Shown: piece after piece, positions 9,848-17,625 of the stretch
Numbering within the stretch: position 1 is the first letter of the stretch
Layout: every line of letters begins with the position of its first letter
DNA from: an uncultured Bacteroidia bacterium
Lineage (GTDB): Bacteria > Bacteroidota > Bacteroidia > Bacteroidales > UBA932
Reading direction: 5' to 3'
Length of the DNA stretch: 64,000 nt
NCBI GenBank assembly: GCA_902798975.1
Contig: CADBYT010000007.1
Span: forward strand, 1-64,000
Translations under genes and position numbers: made by a program
The notes under the pieces: model-generated
Database searches by the model: none
What the model was told of the DNA's origin: nothing
Seen by the model: only the letters and a program-made list of their open reading frames with translations

Positions 9848-10624
9848 CTAGAAATTAATATACGGGATTATCTGAATGACAAATGTTTTGTTTCTATTTT
9901 CCCCCTCTGGGTCTTGAGAAGAATACTTATATCGATGTTGACCACCAAATCCGGCACCACTCACAAACAATTCACCCGGATATACATGAGAGGTGTCAAC
10001 CTTTGTGGCAGATTTAGCCGGGTCATTATAAAGCAAATCGGCAAGGATGCCTTTTTTTCGCCACAGTTCTACAACGGTGAGTGCCCGCTTATAACTGTTT
10101 TCTAATCCTTGTTTCCATGCTGCTGGATTGTTCTCCGGTGTAACCCAATCCGCCCCTCCATTTTGGAGGTTGTTGGCAAGACGTCCTTCAACTATTACCT
10201 TGAATTTGACACCAGTGGTCTTCGTAAATTGCGTAAGAATTGAATCCAACTCTTTCCCCGCATTCATCAGCGGCTCAATATATTCCGGCCTTATGTTCTC
10301 GAAATCATTTGCGGTAAACTGAACATCAATCTTACACTCAAAACGCTTATACTCCTCATTATACCGGAAGTACTCCGAATTGAGGGACTTCTGAGCGTCT
10401 TGGAACTGCCGAATCTTTTCATACAACTCAGCATTGATGATGATATCATTGACATTTGCCTCGGTGATGCCTTTCTCATGGTATAGGTCAACATAGACTT
10501 TATAGCTTGAATAGGCTACCAAGCTTGCGATGATGAACACAATCAGGAACCCGGACATAAGGTCCGTATAGTTCTGCCAGAAATTGTGTTCTTCGCCGTC
10601 GTTATGAAAGTTCAGTCGTCTCAT
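9848..10624 (-). CDS. zorB: ZorB-like MotB/OmpA-family inner-membrane protein
   Basis: A 258-residue protein with one N-terminal transmembrane helix (about 22-40). This is preceded by the MotB/ExbD-type segment NYTDLMSGFLIVF, whose Asp21 sits where the proton-binding aspartate of flagellar-type stators lies. The periplasmic part (about 85-258) has an OmpA/MotB-like arrangement: VQFTANDFENIRPEYI (beta strand then helix), a VIVEGRLAN strand and SYKRALTVVELW. It overlaps the ZorA-like gene by four bases. Together the two would form a stator-like motor complex anchored to peptidoglycan, the membrane part of Zorya defence. The assignment rests on gene order plus the aspartate and topology. Confidence 0.85.
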   Translation of the reverse strand: MRRLNFHNDGEEHNFWQNYTDLMSGFLIVFIIASLVAYSSYKVYVDLYHEKGITEANVNDIIINAELYEKIRQFQDAQKSLNSEYFRYNEEYKRFECKIDVQFTANDFENIRPEYIEPLMNAGKELDSILTQFTKTTGVKFKVIVEGRLANNLQNGGADWVTPENNPAAWKQGLENSYKRALTVVELWRKKGILADLLYNDPAKSATKVDTSHVYPGELFVSGAGFGGQHRYKYSSQDPEGENRNKTFVIQIIPYINF

Positions 10625-11991
10625 TTGGCGCTAATTCTGGAGAGGACGGATTCAAGTCTTTCGAGAGTAGCAATAGCACTACTCAATGACTCTATGCGCA
10701 TCACTATAGCCTCCATATTGGTCTCCTTGTCTTCAATAAGTTTGACAGCCTTTTGGACACTCTCATTGGTCTGACCGACTTCTTTTAGGCTTGTGTTTAC
10801 GGTAACAAGTCCCTTCTCGACCCTCTCGTTGAGATCGTGAGCGTTCTTAACTGCATCTCGGTACGACTCGGAAACCTGTTCATAATTGGAGATAATGCTG
10901 GCTGACTTGTCATCGATGAACTCATAAGCTTCCTGGAGCTTGCCAATGTTCTCGACAAGGGCTTCTTTGAGGACCTTGATCTGCTCACCAACTCCATTGA
11001 TGATAGAAGTCGTTGTCTCGGAGAGAGAACTGCTCATCTTGGCGATGAGTTCTTCATTGAACTTGTTCTGTTCTTTTGATGCCTCCATATGTAACGATAG
11101 GGAATCGTCAGCGAGTTTCTGGAGGGACTCGTTCTGCTTACGAGTGAGTTCTTCAATGCCAGAGACAGTATCGGTCTTAAGATTCGCCACAGCAGTAGCA
11201 AGGGTTTCTTTAATGGCCGCCAAATCGGCTGTTGATGCGTCTGTCATAGTCTTTACAGACTCATTGTGGGCATCTATAATACCCTTGGCGTCTTCACCGA
11301 GTTTCTTGGTAATATTCTCGAGAATCTCGCGACTCTGAGTGTACTGCGTCGTGCCGAAATTAGACACCCTCTCTTCAATAGTGGTGTTCATGGCCTCAAA
11401 TGTCCCCTTCATCTTATCCATGAAAGTATCCACGAAGGTGGACAGAATAGCACTCTGGGCCACAATACTATCATTGAGTTTGTCGTTGTTGGCGGAACTG
11501 ACCTCCATTAACTGCTGAACATGCTCATCCACCGCTTGGAGAGCGGTCTCTGGGTCTTTATACTTAAGGGTTCCGACAAGAGCAGCATCTTCGAAAGCAA
11601 ATCTAATCTTGGCATAAATTGTCGCGAAAAAGGCAAAGACTAGACCATAAATAGAGGTAGAAAACGCCGGAATAAGATCTGCGATGATTCTCCTTAAATC
11701 TAGACCCCCGGACGTTTTTGCCGCTTCTGCTACGGTCATCCCCAGATCAGACGATGCAATTGTTTCGGCAGAAATGCCTGCCAAGGAATAACAAATAGCG
11801 CAAAAGGTTCCCAGAATACCAAGCGAGGTGAAAAGGCCTGGCATAGATGTAAGAAGAGTACGGGATTTCGTCCTTTTGTAGTAAATTGAGAATACGACGA
11901 GAACAATGATGTCCAACGACAGAATAAGCTCATTCCACCAATTGGCCCAAGGAATCAGCGTTCTTAAAAAATCGCCCATATTTAAATGCAA
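10621..11991 (-). CDS. zorA: ZorA-like MotA/TolQ-type motor protein with long coiled-coil tail
   Basis: A 456-residue protein. Hydrophobic segments lie at about 20-37, 52-72 and 102-126, with the MotA/ExbB-like stretches PGLFTSLGILGTF and AFSTSIYGLVFAFFATI. From about residue 150 to the end it is almost continuous amphipathic, coiled-coil-forming sequence, as expected for the long cytoplasmic tail that distinguishes ZorA from flagellar MotA. It is the first gene of the operon. A second ATG four codons downstream (11,979) is an equally possible start. Family knowledge: ZorA pentamers around a ZorB dimer form a proton-driven rotor whose tail signals phage infection to cytosolic effectors. Here those effectors would be the GHKL-DUF3883 protein and the helicase. 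Confidence 0.86.
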   Translation of the reverse strand: MHLNMGDFLRTLIPWANWWNELILSLDIIVLVVFSIYYKRTKSRTLLTSMPGLFTSLGILGTFCAICYSLAGISAETIASSDLGMTVAEAAKTSGGLDLRRIIADLIPAFSTSIYGLVFAFFATIYAKIRFAFEDAALVGTLKYKDPETALQAVDEHVQQLMEVSSANNDKLNDSIVAQSAILSTFVDTFMDKMKGTFEAMNTTIEERVSNFGTTQYTQSREILENITKKLGEDAKGIIDAHNESVKTMTDASTADLAAIKETLATAVANLKTDTVSGIEELTRKQNESLQKLADDSLSLHMEASKEQNKFNEELIAKMSSSLSETTTSIINGVGEQIKVLKEALVENIGKLQEAYEFIDDKSASIISNYEQVSESYRDAVKNAHDLNERVEKGLVTVNTSLKEVGQTNESVQKAVKLIEDKETNMEAIVMRIESLSSAIATLERLESVLSRISAK

Positions 11992-12270
11992 TAGAGTCTT
12001 GAGTGTAACGAAATATATTCTGGTAACAATCTAAAATATAACCACAAAATTACATCACACTGGCGAACTGTAAGTTCGCAGAGGAAGGCGTTGTGGCAAT
12101 AGTTTTAATTGTCCCATTGGATAAGAACAAATATAAGAAATGTTTCGTTGCGAAAGTAAGGTTCCTATTCTATTTGAGGAAAGAATTGGTTATCACTGAA
12201 AGAGACCCTGAATGCATTATCGTCTTCTTCTAATAAATCGTAGACAATCCTGCTTAGAAAACAAGGCTAT
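11992..12270 (-). promoter_or_regulatory. Upstream region of the Zorya-like operon
   Basis: 279 AT-rich bases without a supported gene. On the minus strand there are two TAnnTTTG-type -7 candidates, TAATTTTG (12,052-12,045) and TATATTTG (12,135-12,128). Neither has a clear -33 TTTG. A small hairpin, GCGAAC-N5-GTTCGC, sits at 12,064-12,080. These are pattern matches only. Confidence 0.4.
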
Positions 12271-13218
12271 TTACCACAATGAAATAGCTGCCTCTTCTAT
12301 TTTTGCTTTAAACAATGCATAATCCTTTTGGCTTTCAATTATAACGAGGTCTTTGATAACAAGTCCAGTAGTACTCTTTAATCCAATTAATTTCGCTATT
12401 CCTGGATAGCCATTTTCCACAATCTCACGGTTTGCGGAAAATGAGTCTGTTTTATATTCTTCATTTGATGGGAAATGAACAACACCAAGAGTTCGATTTA
12501 GTTTGCCAAAAGCCTTAATCGTATATTTAGATCCGCCGTCTATGGAACTTTGAACAAGGATCAATCCCAAAGAAAGACCAGCTTGAATGCGACTGACCTT
12601 GCTACCAGAGAACTGGTCTTCTTTTTGGGTAGGTTCAAATTCTGAGACAATAAGACCGCCAGCATCAAGGACATCTTTAATGATTGCAGCGTGAGAGGCA
12701 GTGCAGGTGTCTGTATAATTAAGTCCTCCGGAAATCACACCAACAGCATTATGAATGATGTGGCCGTCGACGTATATTGCATGCTCGTCAATTCCTTCAA
12801 CTAAACCGTTGCAAATTGAGAAATGATTCGAAAAATGCTTCCCTAACCTTTCCGCTATTCTGTTGCCTAAGTTTGAAGAATGACGTGTCCCGATGATAGC
12901 TACTGGCTTTTCCAATAAAGACTCATCTCCGAGCATATATAACACAGCAGGAGGATCGCTTATTGCTTTGAGCGAAGCGGGGTAGCTGCTTTCGGATATG
13001 TTGACAATCTTATATCCTTTGTCCTGACACTCTTTGATAATGCTATCGGCTCTCTTTAGGAAACGACTGGGCTCGTATGAATCGTCTACTTCAATATTTG
13101 CAGACGACACAAAACTCTCCACAGAAGAACCCATAACAATCTGATTGATGTTCTTCTTGATAAAGGCATTGCCAATACCTTTAACCATTGACAATGCTAT
13201 GATGTCCCGTGTGTTCAT
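12271..13218 (-). CDS. DprA/Smf-like (SLOG-fold) protein, accessory paralogue
   Basis: A 315-residue protein with an N-terminal helix-hairpin-like segment (KGIGNAFIKK) and a DprA Rossmann domain. VAIIGTRHSSNLGNRIAE corresponds to the DprA phosphate loop, ICNGLVEGIDEHA to the SGLARGID motif with Ser replaced by Asn, and SRIQAGLSLGLILVQSS to the RNRIIAGLS segment. Canonical DprA loads RecA on single-stranded DNA in natural transformation, but this copy is divergent, lies in a defence island and overlaps an unusual HAD-PRTase gene by four bases. The same fold (SLOG) includes nucleotide-binding sensors and nucleosidases. A role as sensor or enzyme in a nucleotide-based defence pair is therefore inferred. 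The substitution in the ligand loop argues against a housekeeping dprA. Confidence 0.78.
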   Translation of the reverse strand: MNTRDIIALSMVKGIGNAFIKKNINQIVMGSSVESFVSSANIEVDDSYEPSRFLKRADSIIKECQDKGYKIVNISESSYPASLKAISDPPAVLYMLGDESLLEKPVAIIGTRHSSNLGNRIAERLGKHFSNHFSICNGLVEGIDEHAIYVDGHIIHNAVGVISGGLNYTDTCTASHAAIIKDVLDAGGLIVSEFEPTQKEDQFSGSKVSRIQAGLSLGLILVQSSIDGGSKYTIKAFGKLNRTLGVVHFPSNEEYKTDSFSANREIVENGYPGIAKLIGLKSTTGLVIKDLVIIESQKDYALFKAKIEEAAISLW

Positions 13219-14492
13219 AAAATGTTTTCAGTATACCCGCACCCTTGTCCCCCGTATTGGGGTGGCGTACATGAATAAAAACGACTGCCGTCATTACGAC
13301 GGATTTTTATAAGCATCTCCTTGCCGCATCGGGGGCAAATCTTCCCGTTATATACTGGAAGGATCATTTGGAACATCGCAATGACAATCACATTAACCGC
13401 ACCGAGTTCCCGAAGTTTCCCTATAGCATAAAAAGCTGTTGCTCCTGTAGTAAGCTGGTCATCAAGAACGATGATACTCTTCCCTTTAATGTCAACGGAA
13501 TCGTCCACCTGCAAGTATTGATTGAGGAATTCTTGACGCTCTTTGTATAGATTCCTCTCCCTTAATGATCCTTGACCTTGCTCAAGCCACCTAAATAAAG
13601 TCACCTTAGGAATAGACGTATCAATAAGATCAAATATTTCCTTCATTTTGTTAGGAGGTTGGGTGGTAGATTTGTCTGTCAGATACGTAAAAACGTCCCA
13701 GGAGTACATTCTGTTGGCAAGAATGCCATCAAGATAAAACTTAACGCCGTCAGCGAGGGTCTGTAAAAAAGATTGAGGTCTGTTAGAATTGGAAATCTGA
13801 AAATACTTGTCTGCTCTTGCAAACTGGTCGCAAGATCCCTGCTCTTGTCTGGCCAGACATCTTATTATTCCGAAACTTCCATCTTTATATCGTATGTCGG
13901 AGAACCTTATGGCTATGTTACTGATGAAGCCGGAGAAAGCAGCCTCGATACTGGGCAAATGCCCCATCGGATTATTTAGTATGTCACGGACTTCATTGAA
14001 ACTTTTTGCGTAAAAGGTTGGCCCCATCTTTTGATTTCCACGCTTGTCGCCGACACCGTCCCGAACACTAATGTTTTCTTCCTTTACGATATATTGCATC
14101 AGAAGAATCGTCATAATACCAAGTCTACGTCCTGTTTCGATGTCTAGTTTTGTATCGCCTATGAAGAAGCATTGCGATTTGTCCTGAAGCAATGCTTGAA
14201 CATCAGGCTTTGTGGCGATAAAAGAATTGAGTTTTACTGTGTTCGGTTTATCCGCCAGTTCTATTCCTTCCAAACCGAAAAGAGCTTTGAACTTATTGAC
14301 ATAACGCGGGTGAGAATCAGAAACTAGTATAATAGTATGGCCAGAATTCCTGAAGTCACGTATAAAATCCATCGCCCCGAAAAATAGATGGACACGGGAA
14401 ACATCGACCTCCGCTTGCCCATCCCTAAAAGGCGCCCAGGAAGGATGAGTTGTATCGGTAAGGGTTCCGTCAAGGTCGACAAAAATAAGCAT
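13215..14492 (-). CDS. HAD phosphatase - phosphoribosyltransferase - zinc-ribbon fusion
   Basis: A 425-residue three-part protein. Residues 1-135 are a HAD hydrolase: motif I FVDLDGTLTD (Asp5, Asp7), motif II Ser58, Lys87 and motif IV GDTKLDIETG (Asp113, Asp117). After a middle region of about 190 residues comes a type I phosphoribosyltransferase with the PRPP loop IIVLDDQLTTGATA (Asp344, Asp345, Thr348-Thr349), as in ComF and purine PRTases. The end holds four cysteines (386, 389, 408, 418) in a topoisomerase-I-type zinc ribbon that could bind nucleic acid. The gene overlaps the DprA-like gene by four bases, so the two are made together. ComF-like PRTase plus DprA recalls competence, but the HAD domain and island location point to nucleotide-modifying defence chemistry. 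That function is inferred. Confidence 0.75.
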   Translation of the reverse strand: MLIFVDLDGTLTDTTHPSWAPFRDGQAEVDVSRVHLFFGAMDFIRDFRNSGHTIILVSDSHPRYVNKFKALFGLEGIELADKPNTVKLNSFIATKPDVQALLQDKSQCFFIGDTKLDIETGRRLGIMTILLMQYIVKEENISVRDGVGDKRGNQKMGPTFYAKSFNEVRDILNNPMGHLPSIEAAFSGFISNIAIRFSDIRYKDGSFGIIRCLARQEQGSCDQFARADKYFQISNSNRPQSFLQTLADGVKFYLDGILANRMYSWDVFTYLTDKSTTQPPNKMKEIFDLIDTSIPKVTLFRWLEQGQGSLRERNLYKERQEFLNQYLQVDDSVDIKGKSIIVLDDQLTTGATAFYAIGKLRELGAVNVIVIAMFQMILPVYNGKICPRCGKEMLIKIRRNDGSRFYSCTPPQYGGQGCGYTENIL

Positions 14493-14509
14493 ATCAAAAA
14501 TGATTTCTA

Positions 14510-14517
14510 CAAAGATA
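14510..14517 (-). promoter_or_regulatory. Putative -7 box for the HAD-PRTase/DprA-like operon
   Basis: On the minus strand 14,517-14,510 reads TATCTTTG, a perfect Bacteroidota TAnnTTTG box, 18 bases before the start codon at 14,492. No convincing -33 TTTG is seen at the usual distance. Confidence 0.5.
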
Positions 14518-14553
14518 CTGATTATTCCTCATAGGACGATATCTTTTGTATCC

Positions 14554-14742
14554 TTAGTGGTATTTGGCGATGTGAAGAAACCTCTGCTTCAACTTGGGCG
14601 AGGATTTTACGATGCTTTCTGGCCTGTTTTCGCGCACATTCTCGGCTCTTGCGCATTTGTCCTTTGCGGTCCATAACTCGGCCTCTATGCGGGCGATGGT
14701 GGCGTCACGGTTCTTCTGTGACAGTTTGTAACCTGCTGATTC
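14554..14742 (-). pseudogene. Possible gene remnant at the island edge
   Basis: A minus-strand frame is open from the nuclease junction down to a TAA at 14,556-14,554. It reads as a charged, helical C-terminal tail (for example KNRDATIARIEAELWTAKDK, ending HIAKYH). It has no start codon or upstream part here, as if its front was lost when the nuclease sequence was joined. A second minus frame starting MDRKGQMRKSRE is also open, so the true frame is uncertain. I do not recognise the product. Confidence 0.3.
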
Positions 14743-14747
14743 CGAAC

Positions 14748-15332
14748 ATGGTGGCCTACGAGCTGACTGCCGAAGAACTTGACGGCAACGTCCCCCGGGC
14801 CAGATCTTTCAGCATGGACCTGAGCTACCACGGCCGCCAGGCGATGCGCGAGGACTACAGCAACACCGGCTGGGACAAGGGCCACATGGCTCCTTCGGCC
14901 GACATGAAATGGTCGCAGACTGCGATGACCGAAAGCTTCTACCTGACCAACATCTGCCCGCAGAATCCCGACCTGAACGGCCGTGACTGGCATACTCTCG
15001 AGAACCGTGTGCGCGACTGGGCGCGCCAGTACGGCCGCGTCTGGGTGGTCTGCGGCCCGCTCGTACAGGACAATCATTACGGAACAATAGGGGAGCGACA
15101 GGTCACGATCCCAGACGGCTTCTTCAAGGCCGTCCTGAGACGGGAAAGCGACGGCTCCTTCCGCGCCATCGCCTTTATCTTCGAAAACAACTCCATCCGC
15201 CAGCCTCTCAAGGACGCCGTCATCACGGTGGATGACCTTGAAGTTCTTGCCGGCTACGACCTCTTCCCGAACCTGGACGACACCATCGAAGAAGTCGTCG
15301 AATCCACCGCCTTCTGGGAAGCCTGGCGTTAG
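14748..15332 (+). pseudogene. DNA/RNA non-specific endonuclease (NUC1 family), 5'-truncated
   Basis: The sequence from the ATG at 14,748 encodes the body of a NUC1/EndA-type beta-beta-alpha-metal nuclease. The catalytic box is DKGHMAP, with His as general base and Lys where Arg is usual. The metal-binding segment TNICPQNPDLNGRDWHTLE and VWVVCGPL follow in the right order. Relatives in Bacteroidota are secreted proteins with a signal peptide and about 60-80 residues before this point. Here the frame continues upstream only as Arg/Cys-rich sequence (from 14,649) that does not look coding, and the base composition changes at the same place. I therefore read it as a gene that lost its 5' end, probably at the island insertion. 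It could still be translated from the internal ATG as a cytoplasmic fragment. Confidence 0.75.
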
Positions 15333-15335
15333 CCT

Positions 15336-16252
15336 TCAGAAATCTTTAATCCTTTTCAACAACTCCTCCGGGTTTAGATCGAGCATGAGGGAAAAGGCGA
15401 ACCACTTTTTGCCGAGGTCTTGCAGGGAGGCGCCGACGTGGTAGACCTTGTCGTCTATGATGAGAAAGCGGTCATGCGCCTTATTGAAGGGATATACATC
15501 AATAGGGATATATTGCGCGTTGTGCTTTTTGATATCCAGCTTTAACTGCGGCGTTATCTTTTGGGTATAGATGGTTGCCGTGACGGAGGGTGCTCGCTTA
15601 TCCAAAATGGTCAGCACGGATTCGTCTACGTAATTGTCAATCAAGACAATTTGGGATTCTGCGCTTTTTATCAGGCCCGATACAAATTGGTAGGCGTCGA
15701 AGACCTGTCCATCTAGAAGATGTTTTGCTTGGGAATAACAGACCGTTCCTCGAGTTTGTCAAATAGCAGTTCTATTTTATTGTCCGTTTCTAATTGCTTT
15801 TGTTCCACTTGACCAAGTCGTTGGAAAATCTGAGCGTTTGTGGCAATAAAATGACGCATGGCGACAAAGGCATCCATGATTCTAATACTTATATCAATGG
15901 CTTCATCGCTATGTAAAACTGAGGAAAGCATCGCAACCCCTTGTTCGGTAAAAGCGTATGGCGGGTTGGGGCTATGCTTCAACGAATTCAACCTATCGCA
16001 TTTTGCGATAAGTTCATCAGTCTCACATGGGGTTAGTTTGAAACGAAAAGATTCCGGGAATCTTCGAATATTCCTTTTGACTTGTTCGTTTAATCTATAT
16101 GTTGGGACACCATATAGTGCGGCCAGGTCTTTGTCAATAATTACTTGAACTCCCCGTATCTTCAGAATTCGATCCTCAATCAATCTCTGGGGTAACGTCT
16201 GCGATTCTATCGACAGGTCGTTGGCATTCTTTTTTCTATTTTTCTTTTCCAT
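15336..16252 (-). pseudogene. ORF6N-domain protein with PLD-like C-terminus, broken by a frameshift
   Basis: The first part (16,252-15,713, start MEKKNRKK; the longer TTG start overlaps a TACATTTG promoter box at 16,269-16,262) is an ORF6N DNA-binding domain: ILKIRGVQVIIDKDLAALYG, then YAFTEQGVAMLSSVL. It ends at a TAG right after PKQNIF. The next frame carries on with LDGQVFDAYQFVSGLIKSAE and LIDNYVDESVLT, then a PLD-like half-site KAHDRFLIIDDKVYHVGAS, down to 15,336. Intact relatives read from one part into the other without a break. Between TTC (15,718-15,716) and GAT (15,713-15,711) only two bases remain, so one base is missing. It is either a real frameshift mutation or a sequencing error. 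The protein would be a DNA-binding regulator or nuclease often found with mobile DNA. Confidence 0.8.
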
Positions 16253-16412
16253 CGCCGGATGCAAATGTATCAGGGTAAATATACGAGGAAAATAATAAGA
16301 AAAAGAATATTAATCGTTTAATATATAAACTACTGACACACAGCTGGTTGCGCGAGCACTGCGTGATATAAAAACGTATTTTTAAGGTGGTAAATAGTGG
16401 CTTTAATTATTT

Positions 16413-17204
16413 CTACACCGTATACTTGCAAACAATCTCACTGAGAATCCTATGATTCTCTAAGCTATTCGCCCCGACAAGTATGGTCGGGCCGTCGAAG
16501 TGGAGGCGGGCGCCGGCGCGGCCGGTGAGCACGCCGCCGGCTTCGGTCAGGATGAGGTAGGCGGCGGCGTAGTCCCAAGGCTGGATGCGGTATTCGAAGA
16601 AGAGCTCACACAGGCCGCAGGCCATGTAGCAGAGCTCGATGGCGCAGGAGCCGAAGCGACGGACATCGTTGCATTTCTTGTAGGCTTCCAGGATGATGGC
16701 GCTGCAGGCCTCCGCGTGCTCTTTATGATATAAACACAGCGCCGTGAGCAGCATGCTCTGCTCGAAGGGCCGGTCGGAGACATGGATGGGCTGCCCGTTG
16801 AGGCGCGAGCCGCCGCCCTTGACCGCGTCGAAGAGCTGGTCGTGATAGGGATTGTACACCACGCCGAGCAGGATCTCGTCGTCGCCACGAAGGGCCACGG
16901 AGATACAGCATTCCGGGATCTGGCGGGCGAAATTGGCCGTGCCGTCGATGGGGTCCACGATCCAGACGTATTCGTGCTGCGTGTCCAGCAGATCATTCTC
17001 TTCGCCGAGGAAGCCCGAGCCCGGCAGCAGCGCGCGCAGCTCCTGATAAAGGAAGTCCTGCACGGCCAGGTCGGCGCTGGTGCAGAGGTTTGTGACGGAG
17101 CCCTTGGTCTTGACCAGCAGATGCTCCCGGTCCATCATCAGCCGGGACGCTTCCCGGACGGTCGCCTGTACCCGGGGAAGCAGCAGATTCAGATCCAGTT
17201 GCAT
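16413..17204 (-). CDS. Inositol-monophosphatase-family phosphatase
   Basis: A 263-residue Mg-dependent phosphatase of the IMPase/CysQ/SuhB superfamily. The signature WIVDPIDGTANFARQIPE is the IMPase motif 1, with Asp-Pro-Ile-Asp as metal ligands. GEEND before it supplies the metal-binding Glu, and RIQPWDYAAAYLI is the C-terminal WDxAA motif. I start at MQLDLNLL because the longer reading (17,222) runs into the end of the preceding gene. It is the last gene of the nadE operon. The substrate cannot be told from sequence (inositol phosphate, 3'-phosphoadenosine phosphate or NADP-type compounds). The operon with NAD synthetase makes a nucleotide substrate plausible but unproven. Confidence 0.88.
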   Translation of the reverse strand: MQLDLNLLLPRVQATVREASRLMMDREHLLVKTKGSVTNLCTSADLAVQDFLYQELRALLPGSGFLGEENDLLDTQHEYVWIVDPIDGTANFARQIPECCISVALRGDDEILLGVVYNPYHDQLFDAVKGGGSRLNGQPIHVSDRPFEQSMLLTALCLYHKEHAEACSAIILEAYKKCNDVRRFGSCAIELCYMACGLCELFFEYRIQPWDYAAAYLILTEAGGVLTGRAGARLHFDGPTILVGANSLENHRILSEIVCKYTV

Positions 17205-17214
17205 AGTCAAAATA

Positions 17215-17625
17215 TTATTCAACCATCGTGGCCATCATGGCCTCGTAGAGGGCGGGGAAGCGCTCGGCGATGACGGCCGGACGGCCGCCGTCGAAGAAGC
17301 AGTGGGTGCTCTCGGCGGTGCAGACGATCTTGCCCGCCACGCGCATCGTATAGGCGATGATCAGCTTGACTTCGCTGAGAGATTTGACCTTGACCTCCAC
17401 TTCAATCACGTCTTTGAAGGTGGTGGTTTTCTTGTAGTTGACGCTCACGCCGACAACGGGGGAGACGATCCCCTCGGCCTCCATGCGGTCGAAGCCGTAG
17501 CCCAGCTGGTCCAGCCAGTCGATGCGGGCTTCTTCCATGAAGCGGATATAGTTGGAATGATGGGTGATGCCCATCTTGTCGGTCTCGTAGTATTTGACTT
17601 CGTGCAGGTAAGGTTTCGTCGTCAT
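17215..17625 (-). CDS. Hotdog-fold acyl-CoA thioesterase (YbgC/FadM family)
   Basis: A 136-residue single hotdog domain. YYETDKMGITHHSNYIRFME is the 4HBT signature, with the catalytic Asp in the ETDKMGITHHSNY box. The length matches the 4-hydroxybenzoyl-CoA thioesterase family. It hydrolyses acyl-CoA or acyl-ACP thioesters; the exact substrate is unknown. Its start overlaps the end of the symporter gene by four bases, and the inositol-phosphatase gene follows 10 bases after its stop, so it is an internal gene of the operon. Confidence 0.87.
   Translation of the reverse strand: MTTKPYLHEVKYYETDKMGITHHSNYIRFMEEARIDWLDQLGYGFDRMEAEGIVSPVVGVSVNYKKTTTFKDVIEVEVKVKSLSEVKLIIAYTMRVAGKIVCTAESTHCFFDGGRPAVIAERFPALYEAMMATMVE

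Noticed and set aside
2023-11991. DISARM or a type I BREX-like system
   Set aside because: No methyltransferase, DUF1998 protein, PglZ or BrxC-like ATPase; the MotA/MotB pair points to Zorya.
1-14500. Prophage or integrative conjugative element
   Set aside because: No integrase, capsid, terminase, relaxase or conjugation gene can be recognised; only the cargo-like defence genes are seen.
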